A stretch of DNA of 64,000 bases from Parasponia andersonii (Eukaryota > Streptophyta > Magnoliopsida > Rosales > Cannabaceae). This document shows positions 11,076 through 23,000 of the stretch, one piece after another (position 1 is the stretch's first letter; each line of letters opens with the position of its first letter). Location of the stretch: positions 21,013 to 85,012 of the forward strand of contig JXTB01000865.1 of the NCBI GenBank assembly GCA_002914805.1, read 5' to 3'. The notes beneath the pieces are model-generated. The model was not told the origin of the DNA. It ran no database searches and was given only the letters and a program-made list of their open reading frames with translations. The translations under genes were made by a program, and so were the position numbers.

Positions 11076-11749
11076 TGTTGACGGAGGTTTTGTCAATAAT
11101 AAATTTAGGAAATTGCAAGATATAGCTTGTGTGTGAAAACGGTTAATCAATCAAAGCAAATAAAGAGACAAGAATTTTGTAGTAGTTCAGCCCCAAAAAA
11201 GATAAACCTACGTCCACTGTTTTTCACTATTTTCTAGAGAATTATAAGAGTTTTGTTAAATCTCAAGGTTGGAATTCCAAGAGCTAACAATACCGTATGT
11301 CGTCTGGAAAAGTAGTTAAAAAAAGTTCTTAAGTCCTCAAAAGATCAAAAAAGATCCCCCACAGCAATATTGAACTCCCCTTATAAAGGTGAGGGTATCT
11401 CAATGTTTCCCAATTATAAAAATAGGTAAGTGTATGATCAGAAAATACAATTCAAATAACAATATAACTGGGTAATAACTTAAATGAGACGATTGGTCGA
11501 TCTTAAAAGAGAAACTTTTGTTTCCCTTTCTTTGTAGATTACCCACTTGACAAAGCTTAGTCTAGTTTCTTTTTTCATTCTGATCGTACTTAACTCGTTC
11601 AGAAGAGGTCGCACTTTATTCGGAATAAGATCGCATTCGACTTACTCGAAAGAGGTCGTACTTAACTTACTCGTACAACCTGATATGTCCTCTTAGTCGC
11701 TAACTTTTCTTTTTTTGCATTGATCAACGTCTAGTTTTTAGACAGCACA
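11076..11749 (-). repeat. 5' LTR of the Retand-like element
   Basis: About 674 bp, starting TGTTGACGGAGG and ending GACAGCACA on the plus strand. It pairs with 301-952. The extra ~22 bp (TAACTCGTTCAGAAGAGGTC region, near 11593) accounts for the length difference. Confidence 0.88.
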
Positions 11750-12840
11750 AAAGAGGCTTAATGTCAAAGTGGTTCCGTGTGCCTGTTCATTTTAGATAGT
11801 CGTTATAATATTAGCATCATATTTGACAAAAAAGAGAGATGTTTCGCACTGGTGATCTGATTAAATCGTCATGATCAGTCCATTTATAAATTCTATAAAT
11901 GAGTCAGCTTTAGCTTCTATTTCTCTCTTTGCGCACGTCAACATGACAGAGAGAGGGTTTCTATATATACGCTGCACATCCGGTGGGTGTACGTGATTGT
12001 AGAATGGTGTACAACTTTGCTTTGGGCCGTCCACCGGAGAATCAGTTACCTTTGAATATGGAATTTGCGTGACTTAGACGTAGCGACCAAAAGCAAAGTC
12101 TTTCAACTCCAGCGGACCAGCGCCTTGCTCCGCCAGCTAATCCTGTCGGATCTGACTGCAACTTGGAGCTGTTCAGGTAGTGTCTGCTCGTCGTTTGTAG
12201 CTAGGCAGCCACAACTAAAAAATAATTATTATAATAAGATCATTAGGTGAGACCGAAAGCAACACATACCTAACAATTGAATGACTTGTTTAATTTTGTT
12301 TGTGTACGTATATTTTCTCATGTAATTCCCATCTACTTACTACCTACTTTCAATTCTCGAACGGGAGTGATTTGTAGAGATATAAAACGAGTTAGGTGGC
12401 GCATGTCACTAAAAGAGATCGTAGATTTCATAGAAATACTAAAAATAATTTTAAAAATATTCAAAAATTTTAATTTTTTAAATTGATCTTTATAAATATT
12501 TAATTAAAATAAAACTTATAATTATGCATAATTTATTAAACATAGACAATAAATAAAATACGTGTTCAATAGTCATATATCAAGCATTCATCTCACACCT
12601 AAATATAGGCATAAGTTATACACAAATCATGTCCAAATTCCACAAATAAGCTTATTAAGTTTTAATTAAATCTAAATTCATACTCAAGTCTATAATTCAC
12701 AAATCTCGTAAGAATTTATCAAAATATACATAAACTAGTAAGTTTGCAATGTCTCAATCAAGGTCTCACAATCTAAATCACACTATGCCACTTGAGAGGG
12801 AACAGGGGAGGAGCTAAAACTCAATAGAGAATCAATTACA

Positions 12841-12844
<4 letters not shown>

Positions 12845-12883
<39 letters not shown>
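12845..12883. repeat. (TA)n microsatellite
   Basis: About 19 uninterrupted TA units. Confidence 0.97.
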
Positions 12884-12887
<4 letters not shown>

Positions 12888-13954
12888 TATACTTACGTTG
12901 AAGGTCTTGCATAGTTAGTAATATATTCAAAATAGTTCATAAATCTAAGTGGAAATCACAGTCCAAAGGTTTAAATATTCTAAACTATTATAAGTCATCA
13001 CATCAAAACTAGTACATATCTATTCAAGCTAATATATTACTATGTATACAATCATGATATCTGAGGTATCCAAGTGGGTTACCTATAAGTCCAAGTCATC
13101 TATAAAAGTGATTATAAGTCCGAGCACTTAACATAAGATACCATAAGTCTGACGGCCGCATAATTGTATGAATGTATGTAAATGCTAAATGAATGACATA
13201 ATAGAGATGTGCACCATTTCCATAAAATCACAAAATAACCATGCAGTATTCTTTAATCAAACCACTTTCAATCCTCAAAATTGAGTAATCAAATAATTTT
13301 GGAATTTCTAAAAATTTTAACAACACAACGGTCATTCTTAATCAAAATCCAAAATTCAATTTCTAGTAAAATATGGTCCAAATAGTATATATGACACACC
13401 AATCAGTATGATGTATCTCTCAGATAATTTATATCTCAAAATACGTGCGAATCACGTGTAAGATACGTGAGACCTCACATCTTTTTGTCTAACCGGATCA
13501 TTTTAAATGACTCAGAAACATGCAAATAAGAAAGAGAGAGAAGGAAAAATAAAGAGAAAAATAAGGAGGTGGTACCGATCAAGGTATCAGCTATAAAAGA
13601 CCAAGAAAATAAGGACCAAAGAGTGCTAATTTTGAGATGAAAAGTTTTTCAAGATAGAATCTGAGAGATCAGTTAAATGTTAGGATAGGTTTTTAGATAG
13701 ATTAGATAGAGGATCATGCCGTTTCAATATAATTTGGGACTCTAAATGAAATTTCAAAATAAATTTTTTTAAAAAATACTATTAACAGTAATGCCATTGA
13801 ATTATTATTTAAGTACTATTTTGTCCCCTAAATTTCAAATTTATACATTAATGGTCCTCAAACTTTTAATATGTTTTAAAAATAGTCACAAACTAAACTT
13901 CTGTCAATTATCAAACAGAACTTAGTTACGTGTTGACCATATGATGAGTGATAT

Positions 13955-14100
13955 CAGAAAATAGTATATCAAACCGTATATGACCTAACGAAGAACACGA
14001 TTCCAGAAAATAACATATCAAACCATAGATGACCTAATGAAGTACATGATTTCAGAAAATAATATATCAAACTGCATATGACCTATAGAGAATTTTGAAA
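13955..14100. repeat. 49-bp tandem repeat, about three units
   Basis: Units begin CAGAAAATA at 13955, 14004 and 14053, giving a 49-bp period. Each continues with a TATCAAAC and GACCTA pattern, and units differ at several sites. No coding meaning is seen. Confidence 0.85.
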
Positions 14101-15464
14101 ATTTTATAATTATTTGAGAATTATTTTAATTATTTTATAATTATAATTACACCAAAAATAACAAGACCAATTATTAAAAAATATTATTGACATAATTATT
14201 TAAAATAAAAATAATATAAGGAAGAAAATATTCAACACTTATCTATACAAGCTGAGTTTTTCGTTCAAAACTAAAGTAGCAAACTATAATGGCTAGAGAT
14301 TTGTATTATCTATTAAAAAATAAAGAAATAAATACATGAGAAATATATCTGTTGAAAATTATGATTGAGAACTTTTTTTTATTTAAAAAGTGATGGGCCT
14401 TTTTTTATTTGAAAAGTATGGAGCCTTTCTTTTTTTATTTGAAAGATGATGGAGTTTTTTTTTATAATGGGAGACCAAAATATAAAAATTGATATTTGAT
14501 AAAAAAAATTAAATATAAAAAAATAATAATAGTTAAAATATTTTATATTCTGAGACTTTTCTTAAAATGGGACCCTAAGTCATTGCTTTTTTGGCTTAAG
14601 AGTTAGGCCGGCAATATAAGGGATCTTAGTAGTTAGTTTTTCTGTTTTCCAATTTTTGATATCTTACGGTGCTTCGACCCTTGTACATTTGGTTTAAATA
14701 ATTCTTCAATATTTTTAATTTCAATTCAAGAGATTATATTCTTGTTTTTTATATAAATTCAATTATGCTCTTTTCATGTGATTTAAGCTAGATTATGATT
14801 GTTCTTGGAATATTTATTTTGCAAGTTAATCTTTTACTGCAGTAGGTAGTAAGATAGATTATATTGGTTTAAGTTGTTAGAATTTTCATATCAAATACCT
14901 TTGTTAAATATTCGTTCTGTAACTCTATACTTTTCAATTATATATTTAGGATGTGAAACATATAATTGAGTAATAAATAGGAATTAAAGTTGGTAATAGT
15001 TAAATAAATAATTAAGTTAATCACGAAGCCATATTTTCCTCATATTGTTATTTTAATCTATTTTATTGCTTTATAATTATTTTAATTCTCTAAATTATTT
15101 AATTATCTATTTTATTTTCAATCTTTCTTTTATTTTTGTCACCTTTTTATTATTGGTTTAACTTCTTTATGGGATTGATACCTTAATTGATACTACGATT
15201 GCTGCATATATTTTGAGTGTAGACGTCTACATCAGAAACACTAGCTATTTAACACGTGGTAATAGTTATTAAAATTATCCACATATGTTTACTTGTAGGT
15301 TGTGCTATCAAAAATACCATAATTTTTGATATGTGGATTTATATTGTCATAATTTTTCACATTATTTTCTCTAATTCTACCATTATCTTACTTATTCTTA
15401 ATTAAGTAATTTTATGCTCAATTAATTTCTCTTTAATCAAATCACAAAAAAAGCACCCCGTGAG

Positions 15465-16550
15465 CATTAATTGGTGACTCCCGTGGGTGATGGCCAAGGG
15501 AACAAAGTTTCTTTAGTATTTTCAAAATCTCCAAAATCATCTCAGAACTTTGTCATTCTTTGTTTGAAAATAAAAAATTAAAAAAAAAAGAAAAAAGAGA
15601 AAATAATCTCATCCTCTCAAAATGGTTGAGAAAAAAAATCCCCTAAATACCGAAATCTCTATTCTCTTGACTCAATTGGTGGCTTCAATAAATGGTATGA
15701 AGTTATCTCAAGAAGACATGCAATTATCTCATGCTTAAATACTCTAGAAAATAACCACCCTAGAAAAAAAAACAAATGGAGCAAGGACTTCTACCTAATC
15801 AGAACAATAATTTTTATGCTTCTGAAAATCAGAATCATACCAATGTGACAAGACATAAGATAATCCTGCAAATCCTACAACCATAACTACAGTTGGGACC
15901 GATAATGAAGCTTTAAAAAGTTTTAATACAAAAAAACAATTACAAGAGATGTCCAAGTTTGAAGCAAAAAAGCTAGTATAATTGTCTGCAGCAGTGGACT
16001 TCTAATCTCCTTATCCTGCTAGCATTCTTTTCTAGCCATATCCAAATAAGGATTACACTAATATTCCGTTAGAGAAATTTGATGGGAAGAAAGGCAACAC
16101 TAGGAAATATATCATTAGTTTCCTATATGATCTTGGAATTTATGCTAGTGACTATGAATTAAGGTAGAGAATTTTCAAAATCTTTTATAGACCAAGCATA
16201 TTCATAGGTTGTCAATTTATCGGCAAGTAATATTGGTACATGAGAGCAATTGGTAACAACATTTGTACAAAAAATGTTTTTCTATTAAGGGCAAGTTAGG
16301 CTTATCTGATCTTTCCAAAATATCAGGTATGCATTAATGGAATGCAGCCAAAGTACAAAATTCAGCCCAAATATTGTTGAATTAATGCTCAGATTAAGAA
16401 ATACTAAAGCAATAATATCAAAAATGCGTAGAGCTACGCCTGATAAGAGAACTACTACTGAAAATTGTAATAGAATAACTTCCTCAAAAAGAAGAAAAGA
16501 AATTGCTACAATTGGCCAATGCCAACTAAGATAGAAGTGATCTTCCAATT
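15465..16550 (+). pseudogene. Relic of a gypsy retrotransposon gag with possible primer site
   Basis: A possible primer binding site (TTGGTGACTCCCGTGGGTGA, about 15471) resembles the TTGGCGACTCC class of plant gypsy elements. It is followed by an ATG-started frame at 15621 (MVEKKNPLNTEISILLTQL). Further on, a capsid-like segment is readable with stops: PLEKFDGKKGNTRKYIISF, then an EQLVTTFVQKMFF segment like the SW-x-L-x-x-x-F gag motif. No RT or LTR partner was found, so this is a truncated relic. The family is uncertain. Confidence 0.5.
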
Positions 16551-18002
16551 CCATTGAAAATACCTGTTATGACCGTTTCTTATATGCTTACCGAAAATAA
16601 GTAATTGTTCAATTAATTATGTAAGGTGAATATGCAGAAAATTATAATATAGATGTTGTAATACTGAAAAGTAAAAATTTGACACACAATATTTTTACTT
16701 GGTTCAATTATCTCTTATAGTCTACATCTAAGGGGTCATGCCCAGAGAAATAAACTTATTAGTAAAGAATAACGTAAGTACAAACACCAATCAAATTTAA
16801 AAGAATCCCTCTTTTAAATGCTGCAACATGCTAGTACTCTTTTACTAATCTATCTTGTAATCTCCCCTCAACTTAATATGATTCCTTTCATCTGAATTTC
16901 CTTCAGATTTTACTGAACTTGTCTTTTCCCGAAGACTTGTTGCACTTATCCCGAAGTGCTCATACTTCTCCCGAAGCACTCTCATGACTAAGAATCTCTC
17001 ATAGTCTTACAATATAAAGTATTGCTCTAATGACAATCTCAAATATACATGGCACACATAGGACTCTAACTTAGACTCTTATATATAGTGCTTGAGGTCT
17101 TCCAATTCTTGGCAATCTGCAAGACAGATTTTACTCATCATAAATGCTAATTAGAAGTCAATTAGATCAGTCAAAAATAAGATTTTTATAATCAAGACTG
17201 ATATGAAATTATTGATAATTCTGCACAGTGATGTTACAATATTGGCCCTGTTTAAACAATCAGATTTGTAACCTTTCTAGAAGAAACGTTGATTTATTAT
17301 CTGAAATAAAAATTTTGTTTTTTTACACAAATCATACAAATAAAAAGTGTTCACACACAATACGAATCAGCTAAAAATAAATAAGGAAATAACAACTTAA
17401 GAGATAAGCTTTTACATATTCATACCATAAGGTAGTTTCTATAAAAATGTAAGCTATCAAAACAATCGGATAGAATTAGCCTAATAAATAAAATCTGATT
17501 GACTAAAATCAAAATTGATTATTTCTAAAAATATTAAACAATTAGCAATTATACAATAATCAATCTTCATTAATACACACCTATTTAAGAAAGAAATATG
17601 TGAATATTATTTTCAAACAAAACAAACATCAATTACAAATATTTTAGATTAAAAACACAACTGATTGAACCAAAATTCTATCATATGACAGCTATAAAAT
17701 TTGGACAAATACGTACGAAAAATTCTAGATCAAATATCTTAGTGATATTATAACATCAACTCAGAATCACTGTCAGTTAATACAGACAATGATGTTGTAG
17801 CATTTCAAACAACATCAGACTGCCCTTTCAATACCACTTTCCAAAGATAGAATCAATACTTTAGTACAAGTCTAGATATAAAATAGGATTCTAAAATACC
17901 CACTACCAAACAGACAATCAATGCTTTAGTTTATGAACAAATACTATGTATTGACCCTTATGGTATATTTAGCAATTTTACCTATAGTACTTTTATTATA
18001 TA
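16551..18002. other. Intergenic, possible LTR debris
   Basis: No coding signal. Around 16640-17000 there is CCCGAAG-rich sequence (three TCCCGAAG-type motifs) in a setting that resembles a copia LTR. There is no second copy in the window, so I do not call an element. Confidence 0.4.
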
Positions 18003-18118
18003 ATAACATACACACACACTCTACTAAGGTTTGAACCTCTTATCCCCCAACTCACACACCCCCCTTACTCCCCCAACTCACACACACATCTCTCAAGTCT
18101 TGGACCAACTGAGCAAGG
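18003..18118 (-). mobile_element. tRNA-derived SINE, 3'-truncated copy 1
   Basis: On the minus strand it has an A-box-like TTGCTCAGTTGGTCC, then GACTTGAGAGATGTGTGTG, a GT-rich middle and a B-box-like GAGGTTCAAACCTTAG. It matches the copies at 22843 and 31296. The GT-rich segment is partly duplicated (GAGTTGGGGGA occurs twice). The 3' part ending in a poly(A) tail, present in the other copies, is missing. Confidence 0.75.
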
Positions 18119-18935
18119 CCCAGTTGGCTTATACATGCAAGTACATAATTTTGAATTAAACAACCAAATTTTGTACTTTTGTCAATTTACTAAAAAAAAA
18201 TTGTCCTTTTCATTGAAAGGAACTATACCCGTATAGTATACATACGTATCTTTTAGTTGTATAAAATAATTTTAACCAATGTCATTTCCTTTATCTAAAG
18301 TTCTATTTTTCTTTCAAATTCCCTTTATTTTTGTCCCAATAAATTATTTTGTTATTATCTTTCACGTAATATTTATCTTGTTTTGAACTATTTAATATTT
18401 AATCAATTATCAATAAGTATAATATAAAATATATGATAAATCAAACTAAATTAGGTGACATTTGTAAATTTTTCATATAAAATTTGAAGCTTTTATCAGC
18501 ATATTTTCAAAATTAATCATATTATATATGTATAGATGAATTTACCAATTTTTAATGTACACATATTTTTATGATGAATTTTTAAAAATATTTTTTCATA
18601 AAAATTTAGAATTATAATCATTTGATTTTAATCCCATATGTTGCTAACTATCCCTCAAAGTTCTTGAACTTTTATGACATGCCTCAAAGTTCTTGCTAAC
18701 TAGGCCATAGTTTGCTAACTAGATTCTCAACATATTTATAAAATGATCATGCTCTGAGTTTTAATTTAACTTTCAGATGTTAGATAAAATTTATGGATTG
18801 AAATAACCTAACACATTCCTAAGATTATCTACTAGGATAGTTTTATTAAGGAGCAGAAGTAATACTCGAAACTATTGATTGAAACAGTTATTGGTCTAGT
18901 GGTTTCCTCACTCTAGTTAAGGCCATTTTTCACCA
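18119..18935. other. Intergenic, no gene seen
   Basis: AT-rich sequence. A tRNA-like TGGTCTAGTGGTT motif near 18891 precedes the T-rich duplication and may belong to the same retroposon unit. Confidence 0.4.
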
Positions 18936-19760
18936 GTCAAATGTTCAAGCCACAGTAGTTTCACATCTTAGTATTTTTTTTTTCCTTTCTGTTTTTCCCT
19001 TTTTCTTTTATTCTTTTTTTTCATTTTTTTCTTTTACTAATTTAATTATTTATCCTTTTTTATTTGCTCCACTTTTATTTTATTTAATTCTTTTATTTTT
19101 TCTAATAGCTTTTCTTTTTTTTTTTTCTGTTNATTATTTTTGCCTTGTTCTTCTCCCTCTTATAAATAAAAAGAGCTTCTCTTTTTTTTTTTTTTCCACT
19201 TAGAGATATGAAACACTGTTTCTTTTCCATGTAATCTCTGATAAATGCAGAAAATATATTTTTTTCCTTCCTTTTTTGTTGGATTTTTTTAAAGTAACTC
19301 TTATATTACTAATAATAATTTCTTTTTGATGTTAGTCAAGTGTTCAAGCCACCATAGTTTCACATCTTAGTGTTTTTGTTTTTTTTTTTCCTTTCTGTTT
19401 TTCTGTTTTTCTTTTATTCTTTTTTTTCGTATTTTTTTCTTTTACCATTTTAATTATTTATCCTTTTTTATTTGCTCCACTTTTATTTTATTTAATTCTT
19501 TTATTTTCCTTTTCTTTTCTTGTTTGTTATTTCTTCTGTAATTTTTTATTTCTTATTTTAAATTATTTTTTTCCTTGTTCTTCTTTCTCTTATAAATAAA
19601 AAGAGCTACTCTTTTTTTCCCCGCTTAGAGACATGAAACACCATTTCTATTTTCATATAATCTCTAAAAAATATGGAAAATATATTTTTTTCTTTCTTTT
19701 TTTGTTGGATTTTTTTAAATTAACTATTACATTACTAATAAAAATTTATTTTTGATGTTA
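18936..19760. repeat. T-rich tandem duplication of about 400 bp
   Basis: The first copy (18936-19334) and second copy (19335-19760) both run from GTCAANTGTTCAAGCCAC through GTTTCACATCTTAGT, a long TTTTC-rich stretch and TATAAATAAAAAGAGCT, to TTTTTGATGTTA. The first copy is ~27 bp shorter. It has a single N (19132) exactly where the second copy has extra T-rich sequence. Confidence 0.9.
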
Positions 19761-20169
19761 CTATAGCTTATTGTTACTGGTTAATAGTTTCTTTGCATAT
19801 TGTTATTAGTAGTAACAAATTTAGTTTCTCAAATAATAATTTTTAAAATTAGTTTCTAATTTCAAAAAATAATATTACTCCTAAATTAGTTTGAAATGAA
19901 CATTAAAACCAACACTAGAGGCTAATATGAATTTAGGTCTCAATAGTAGTTAGTAATCATTCTATTAAAAAAATAACCAGTTTAGTTTCTCAATAACCAA
20001 ACTAGTTTCTTTGCTAACTAAATTAGTAACCAACTATTAGAGTGGTTTCTGGTTACTCATAGAAACCAGTTTAGTTTGGTTTTTGGTTTGAAGAGAAGCT
20101 AATAACTATTTTCTTGAAAAGAAAAAAATAACCAATTTGACTTCTTGATAACCAGATAATTAGGTTTCT
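19761..20169. other. Sequence rich in AACCAGTTTAGTTTC-type motifs
   Basis: Scattered short direct and inverted copies of GTTTC/AACCAG motifs lead into the minisatellite. No gene. Confidence 0.5.
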
Positions 20170-20960
20170 AGTTTTTTGTAATCAAATCAACAAAAATTTT
20201 CCTGTATACATATAAATCTTAGGAAACCACATAGGCTTTTAAGAAACCAGTTTGGTTTCATTTTAATTAAATGTCATATATGTAAGTAAATCACAAGAAA
20301 TTACAAAGATTTCTTGGAAACCAGTTTGGTTTCCTTTTAGCAAATGGCTTATATATAAGTATATAACAGGAAACCATAAAGGTTTCCTAGAAACTATTTT
20401 AATTTCTTTTCAGTAAAATACCTTCTATATATGTAAATCATAGAAATCCATTTAGTTTCCTTTTAACATAATGCTTTATACATAAATAAATCATTGGAAA
20501 CCAAAAAGATTTCTAGCAGTGGAATGTCCTGTATATAAGTAAATCATAGTAAATCACAAAGGTTTCCAAAAAATCAGTTTAGTTTTCTTTTAGTAGAATG
20601 CCATGTATATAAATTACAAGAAACTACAAATATTTCTAAGAAACCAATTTTATTTCCTTTTAGCAAAATACGCTATATGTAAGTAAATTACAAAAAATCA
20701 AAAATATTTTTTAGAAATCAATTTGATTTTCTTTTAGCTAATGCCCCGAACCAGTTGGTTTCCTATTGGTAGAATGTCATGTATGTAAGTAAATCACAGG
20801 AAATCACAAATGTTTTTTTGGAAATCATTTTAGTTTCCTTTTAGCATAGTACTTTGTATGTAAGTAATCACGGGAAACTACAAAAGATCTTTGGAACTAA
20901 TTTGGTATCCTTTTAGCAAAATACCATGTATGTAAATAAGCCAATCTAGTTTCCATTGCA
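20170..20960. repeat. Degenerate minisatellite, roughly 65-75-bp units, about ten copies
   Basis: Each unit carries GTTTCCTTTTAGCAAAATRC, then a TATGTAAGTAAATCA block, an RGAAACYACAAAGRTTTC block and a GGAAACCAGTTTGG block. Successive units are visible near 20250, 20322, 20396, 20450, 20580, 20650, 20720, 20825 and 20905. The divergence between units means the array is old. Confidence 0.82.
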
Positions 20961-21735
20961 AACAAATTTAATTTTTCTTTTTTTTTTGTTATTATAATAT
21001 AATTTCTTTTATTTCTTCTTTTTTTTCTAAATTTGTTTTTTTTCCTTTTTTTAAAGATACATAAGATAGTACTTTTTTTCCCTTTCCCCCCTCTCTAGTT
21101 ACTACCGGTAACCATCTTAGCAAAATTAATTTGAAATTAATTTTGTTTCTGGTTTATACTTCTTAATTAACTATTAGATTCTAACAACTACACCAAATAG
21201 TTAGAAATATTTAGGAAAATTAGTTTCTAGTTTCTAACATTAATTGGTAAATGGTTTTCGGCAACCACAATGGTAACTAAAGAAGTGTAAATAGTAGATT
21301 AAAAATAGGAAAAAAAAAAGAAAAGAAAAGAAAAAAAACAAAAGCTAAAAAGAAAAAAATAGTAAGGTTCAATGTGAAAAAATAAGAATTTAAAACTAGA
21401 ATACGAAAAAAAAAATAAAGAAAAAAGAAAGAAGACAAAGATGATTTTAAAAAGAGAAAATGAAAAATAAAAATAAATAAAGCAAAGAACAAGAAAGAAA
21501 ACAAGGTGAGGCTTATGGAAATTCAATGGTAAATTGAAAGTGGGGGAAAAAACTAAAAAATATTTTTTAAGAAAGGAGTAATAATGCTCAACAAATGAAT
21601 TTTAAAAAGGAAAAAATGAACAAAAGGAATAAATAAAAGAAAAGGCCATAAAATAGAAAAATTGAGAATAGCATATTTGAACCCAAGTTTAAGTTGTGGG
21701 ACTATACTTGCCTGAACACTAGATCAACTTTTGAT
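20961..21735. other. A-rich block, possible inverted partner of the T-rich duplication
   Basis: 21290-21660 is strongly A/G-rich. Read on the minus strand, 21735-21650 shows GATCTAGTGTTCAGGC and GGGTTCAAAT. These resemble the tRNA-like motifs next to the T-rich unit at 18890-18960. The open frames here are homopolymer artefacts. Confidence 0.4.
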
Positions 21736-22827
21736 TTTAGCTTAATTATATGACTTTATAATAAAGTTTTTCCGAGTGTTAAGACTTATAAAATAGAAAT
21801 AATTTTTCTTAAGTCGTATAGAAAAATAATTATATGAATTAGGTCGCATTTTTGTCATTATTTTTAGAAAGTCGTACGTATTTTTTGTTTCAATAATAAA
21901 TAACTGTTAAATAATTATGCGAGCCTGATATAATACCTAACGTCAGAAGCATGTGGTCTCCTCATTTCTTTCCTTTGTTTTTCGAAACCGACAATTTCTT
22001 ATTTCTTAGTCCAACTTGTTGAAGAAATGAGCGTGAGGACTTTTCAATGTGGGACTTATTCCAATGGAATATACGGTCACCATTCTTTACAAATTTTGTG
22101 GTAGACAGACTTTTGTGGACCAAGACATAGAAAATTGGATGAAAACGAAAGTACGTCGTAAAGAAAAGTCGACTCGACTTAAAATCTCTGTCAAATTTCC
22201 AACTTAATTTAGAAAATAGTTGTCAAAAACTTTTAAAAAAATTAGTTAAATTAATATTTTATCACTTATTACGTTATTTTAAGCCACTTACTATATTTGA
22301 AAATAAAAAAAGAGAGAATATATATGATTTAAAAAGTTTTTAAGAAAAAAACAAATCTTTTCTCCATAATTGCTATTTTCGACAGAAAATTTTTTCTTTT
22401 TGTTATTTTCAAAAATTTTAGATTTTTTTCTTTTTTTGATTTGTACTGTAACTATAGAATGAATTTTTTTTCCCTTCTATCACTTTAAAAATTTTCGAAA
22501 ATTTTAGATTTTCTTTTGTTTTCTGGAAGCAGTTTTTTTTTATTAAAGAAGTTTTAAATAATACGTACTCTCTCTTCATTTTTAAATATAATATGTGAAT
22601 TAAAATAATATAATAAAAGATAAAATATTAATTTATTAATATTTTTAATCCTTTGACCAGTTAAATTAATTCAAATAGAATATATTTATTTTAAATTTTT
22701 AATAATATAATGATTTATTTCACATTTTCTTAAAATATGGGATATTTTAGTAATTATTTCTCTTAAATAGAATATACTTATTTTGAATTTCCATAGACAT
22801 AAGATTTTTTTTTGTTCATGTTTATTT
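21736..22827. other. Intergenic, no gene seen
   Basis: AT-rich DNA with T and A runs. No supported coding or RNA feature. Confidence 0.5.
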
Positions 22828-22842
22828 AAAACAGTGAGTATT

Positions 22843-22985
22843 GCTCAGTTGGTACAAGACTTGAGAGATGTGTGTGAGTTTGGGGAGGTTAGGAATTCAA
22901 ATCTTAGTAGAGTGTGTGTGTTATTTTCCTTTAAATTTATAGTAAGTGGTGGTCATTAGTTAAGTCCCACTTTTATAATAAAAAA
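22843..22985 (+). mobile_element. tRNA-derived SINE, copy 2, with 15-bp target duplication
   Basis: Starts GCTCAGTTGG (A-box-like) and continues ACAAGACTTGAGAGATGTG. A degenerate B box (GGAATTCAAATCTTAG) and a GTGTGTGTTATT middle follow, and it ends ATAAT plus a poly(A) tail. It is flanked by perfect 15-bp direct repeats AAAACAGTGAGTATT at 22828-22842 and 22986-23000, the signature of LINE-assisted retroposition. Confidence 0.92.
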
Positions 22986-23000
22986 AAAACAGTGAGTATT

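Larger units (their letters stand above)
301..11749 (-). mobile_element. Ty3/gypsy LTR retrotransposon, Tat lineage, Retand-like, decayed
   Basis: An 11.4-kb element transcribed from the minus strand. Paired LTRs lie at 301-952 and 11076-11749. The internal order on the minus strand is gag, aspartic protease, reverse transcriptase with RNase H, a second RNase H, then integrase, which is Ty3/gypsy order. The second RNase H between RT-RH and integrase is diagnostic of the Tat/Ogre group. An extra ORF in antisense between integrase and the 3' LTR (1999-4100) is the known hallmark of Retand elements. The LTRs differ by scattered substitutions and a ~22-bp indel, and every ORF has stops or frameshifts, so this copy is old and cannot act by itself. 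Lineage placement rests on architecture and motifs, not on a phylogeny. Confidence 0.9.
11750..15464. other. Intergenic AT-rich DNA, no gene supported
   Basis: Short open frames at 12065-12250 and 12277-12486 have no recognisable motif or coding-like composition. The region holds a (TA)n tract, a 49-bp tandem repeat and T-rich runs near 14390-14470 (repeated TTTTTTTATTTGAAA). Parts of 12500-13640 look like old LTR sequence, but I found no partner copy in the window. Confidence 0.5.

Noticed and set aside
12065..12486. Small plus-strand ORFs after the Retand-like element
   Set aside because: No motif, no codon-like bias and no promoter or conserved start; length is within chance expectation.
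20170..20960. Regularly spaced repeats resembling a CRISPR array
   Set aside because: Units are contiguous and diverged, without unique spacers, and the DNA is plant nuclear. It is a minisatellite.
21277..21526. Open frames rich in Phe and Leu on the minus strand
   Set aside because: They are the translation of an A-rich low-complexity tract and have no protein character.
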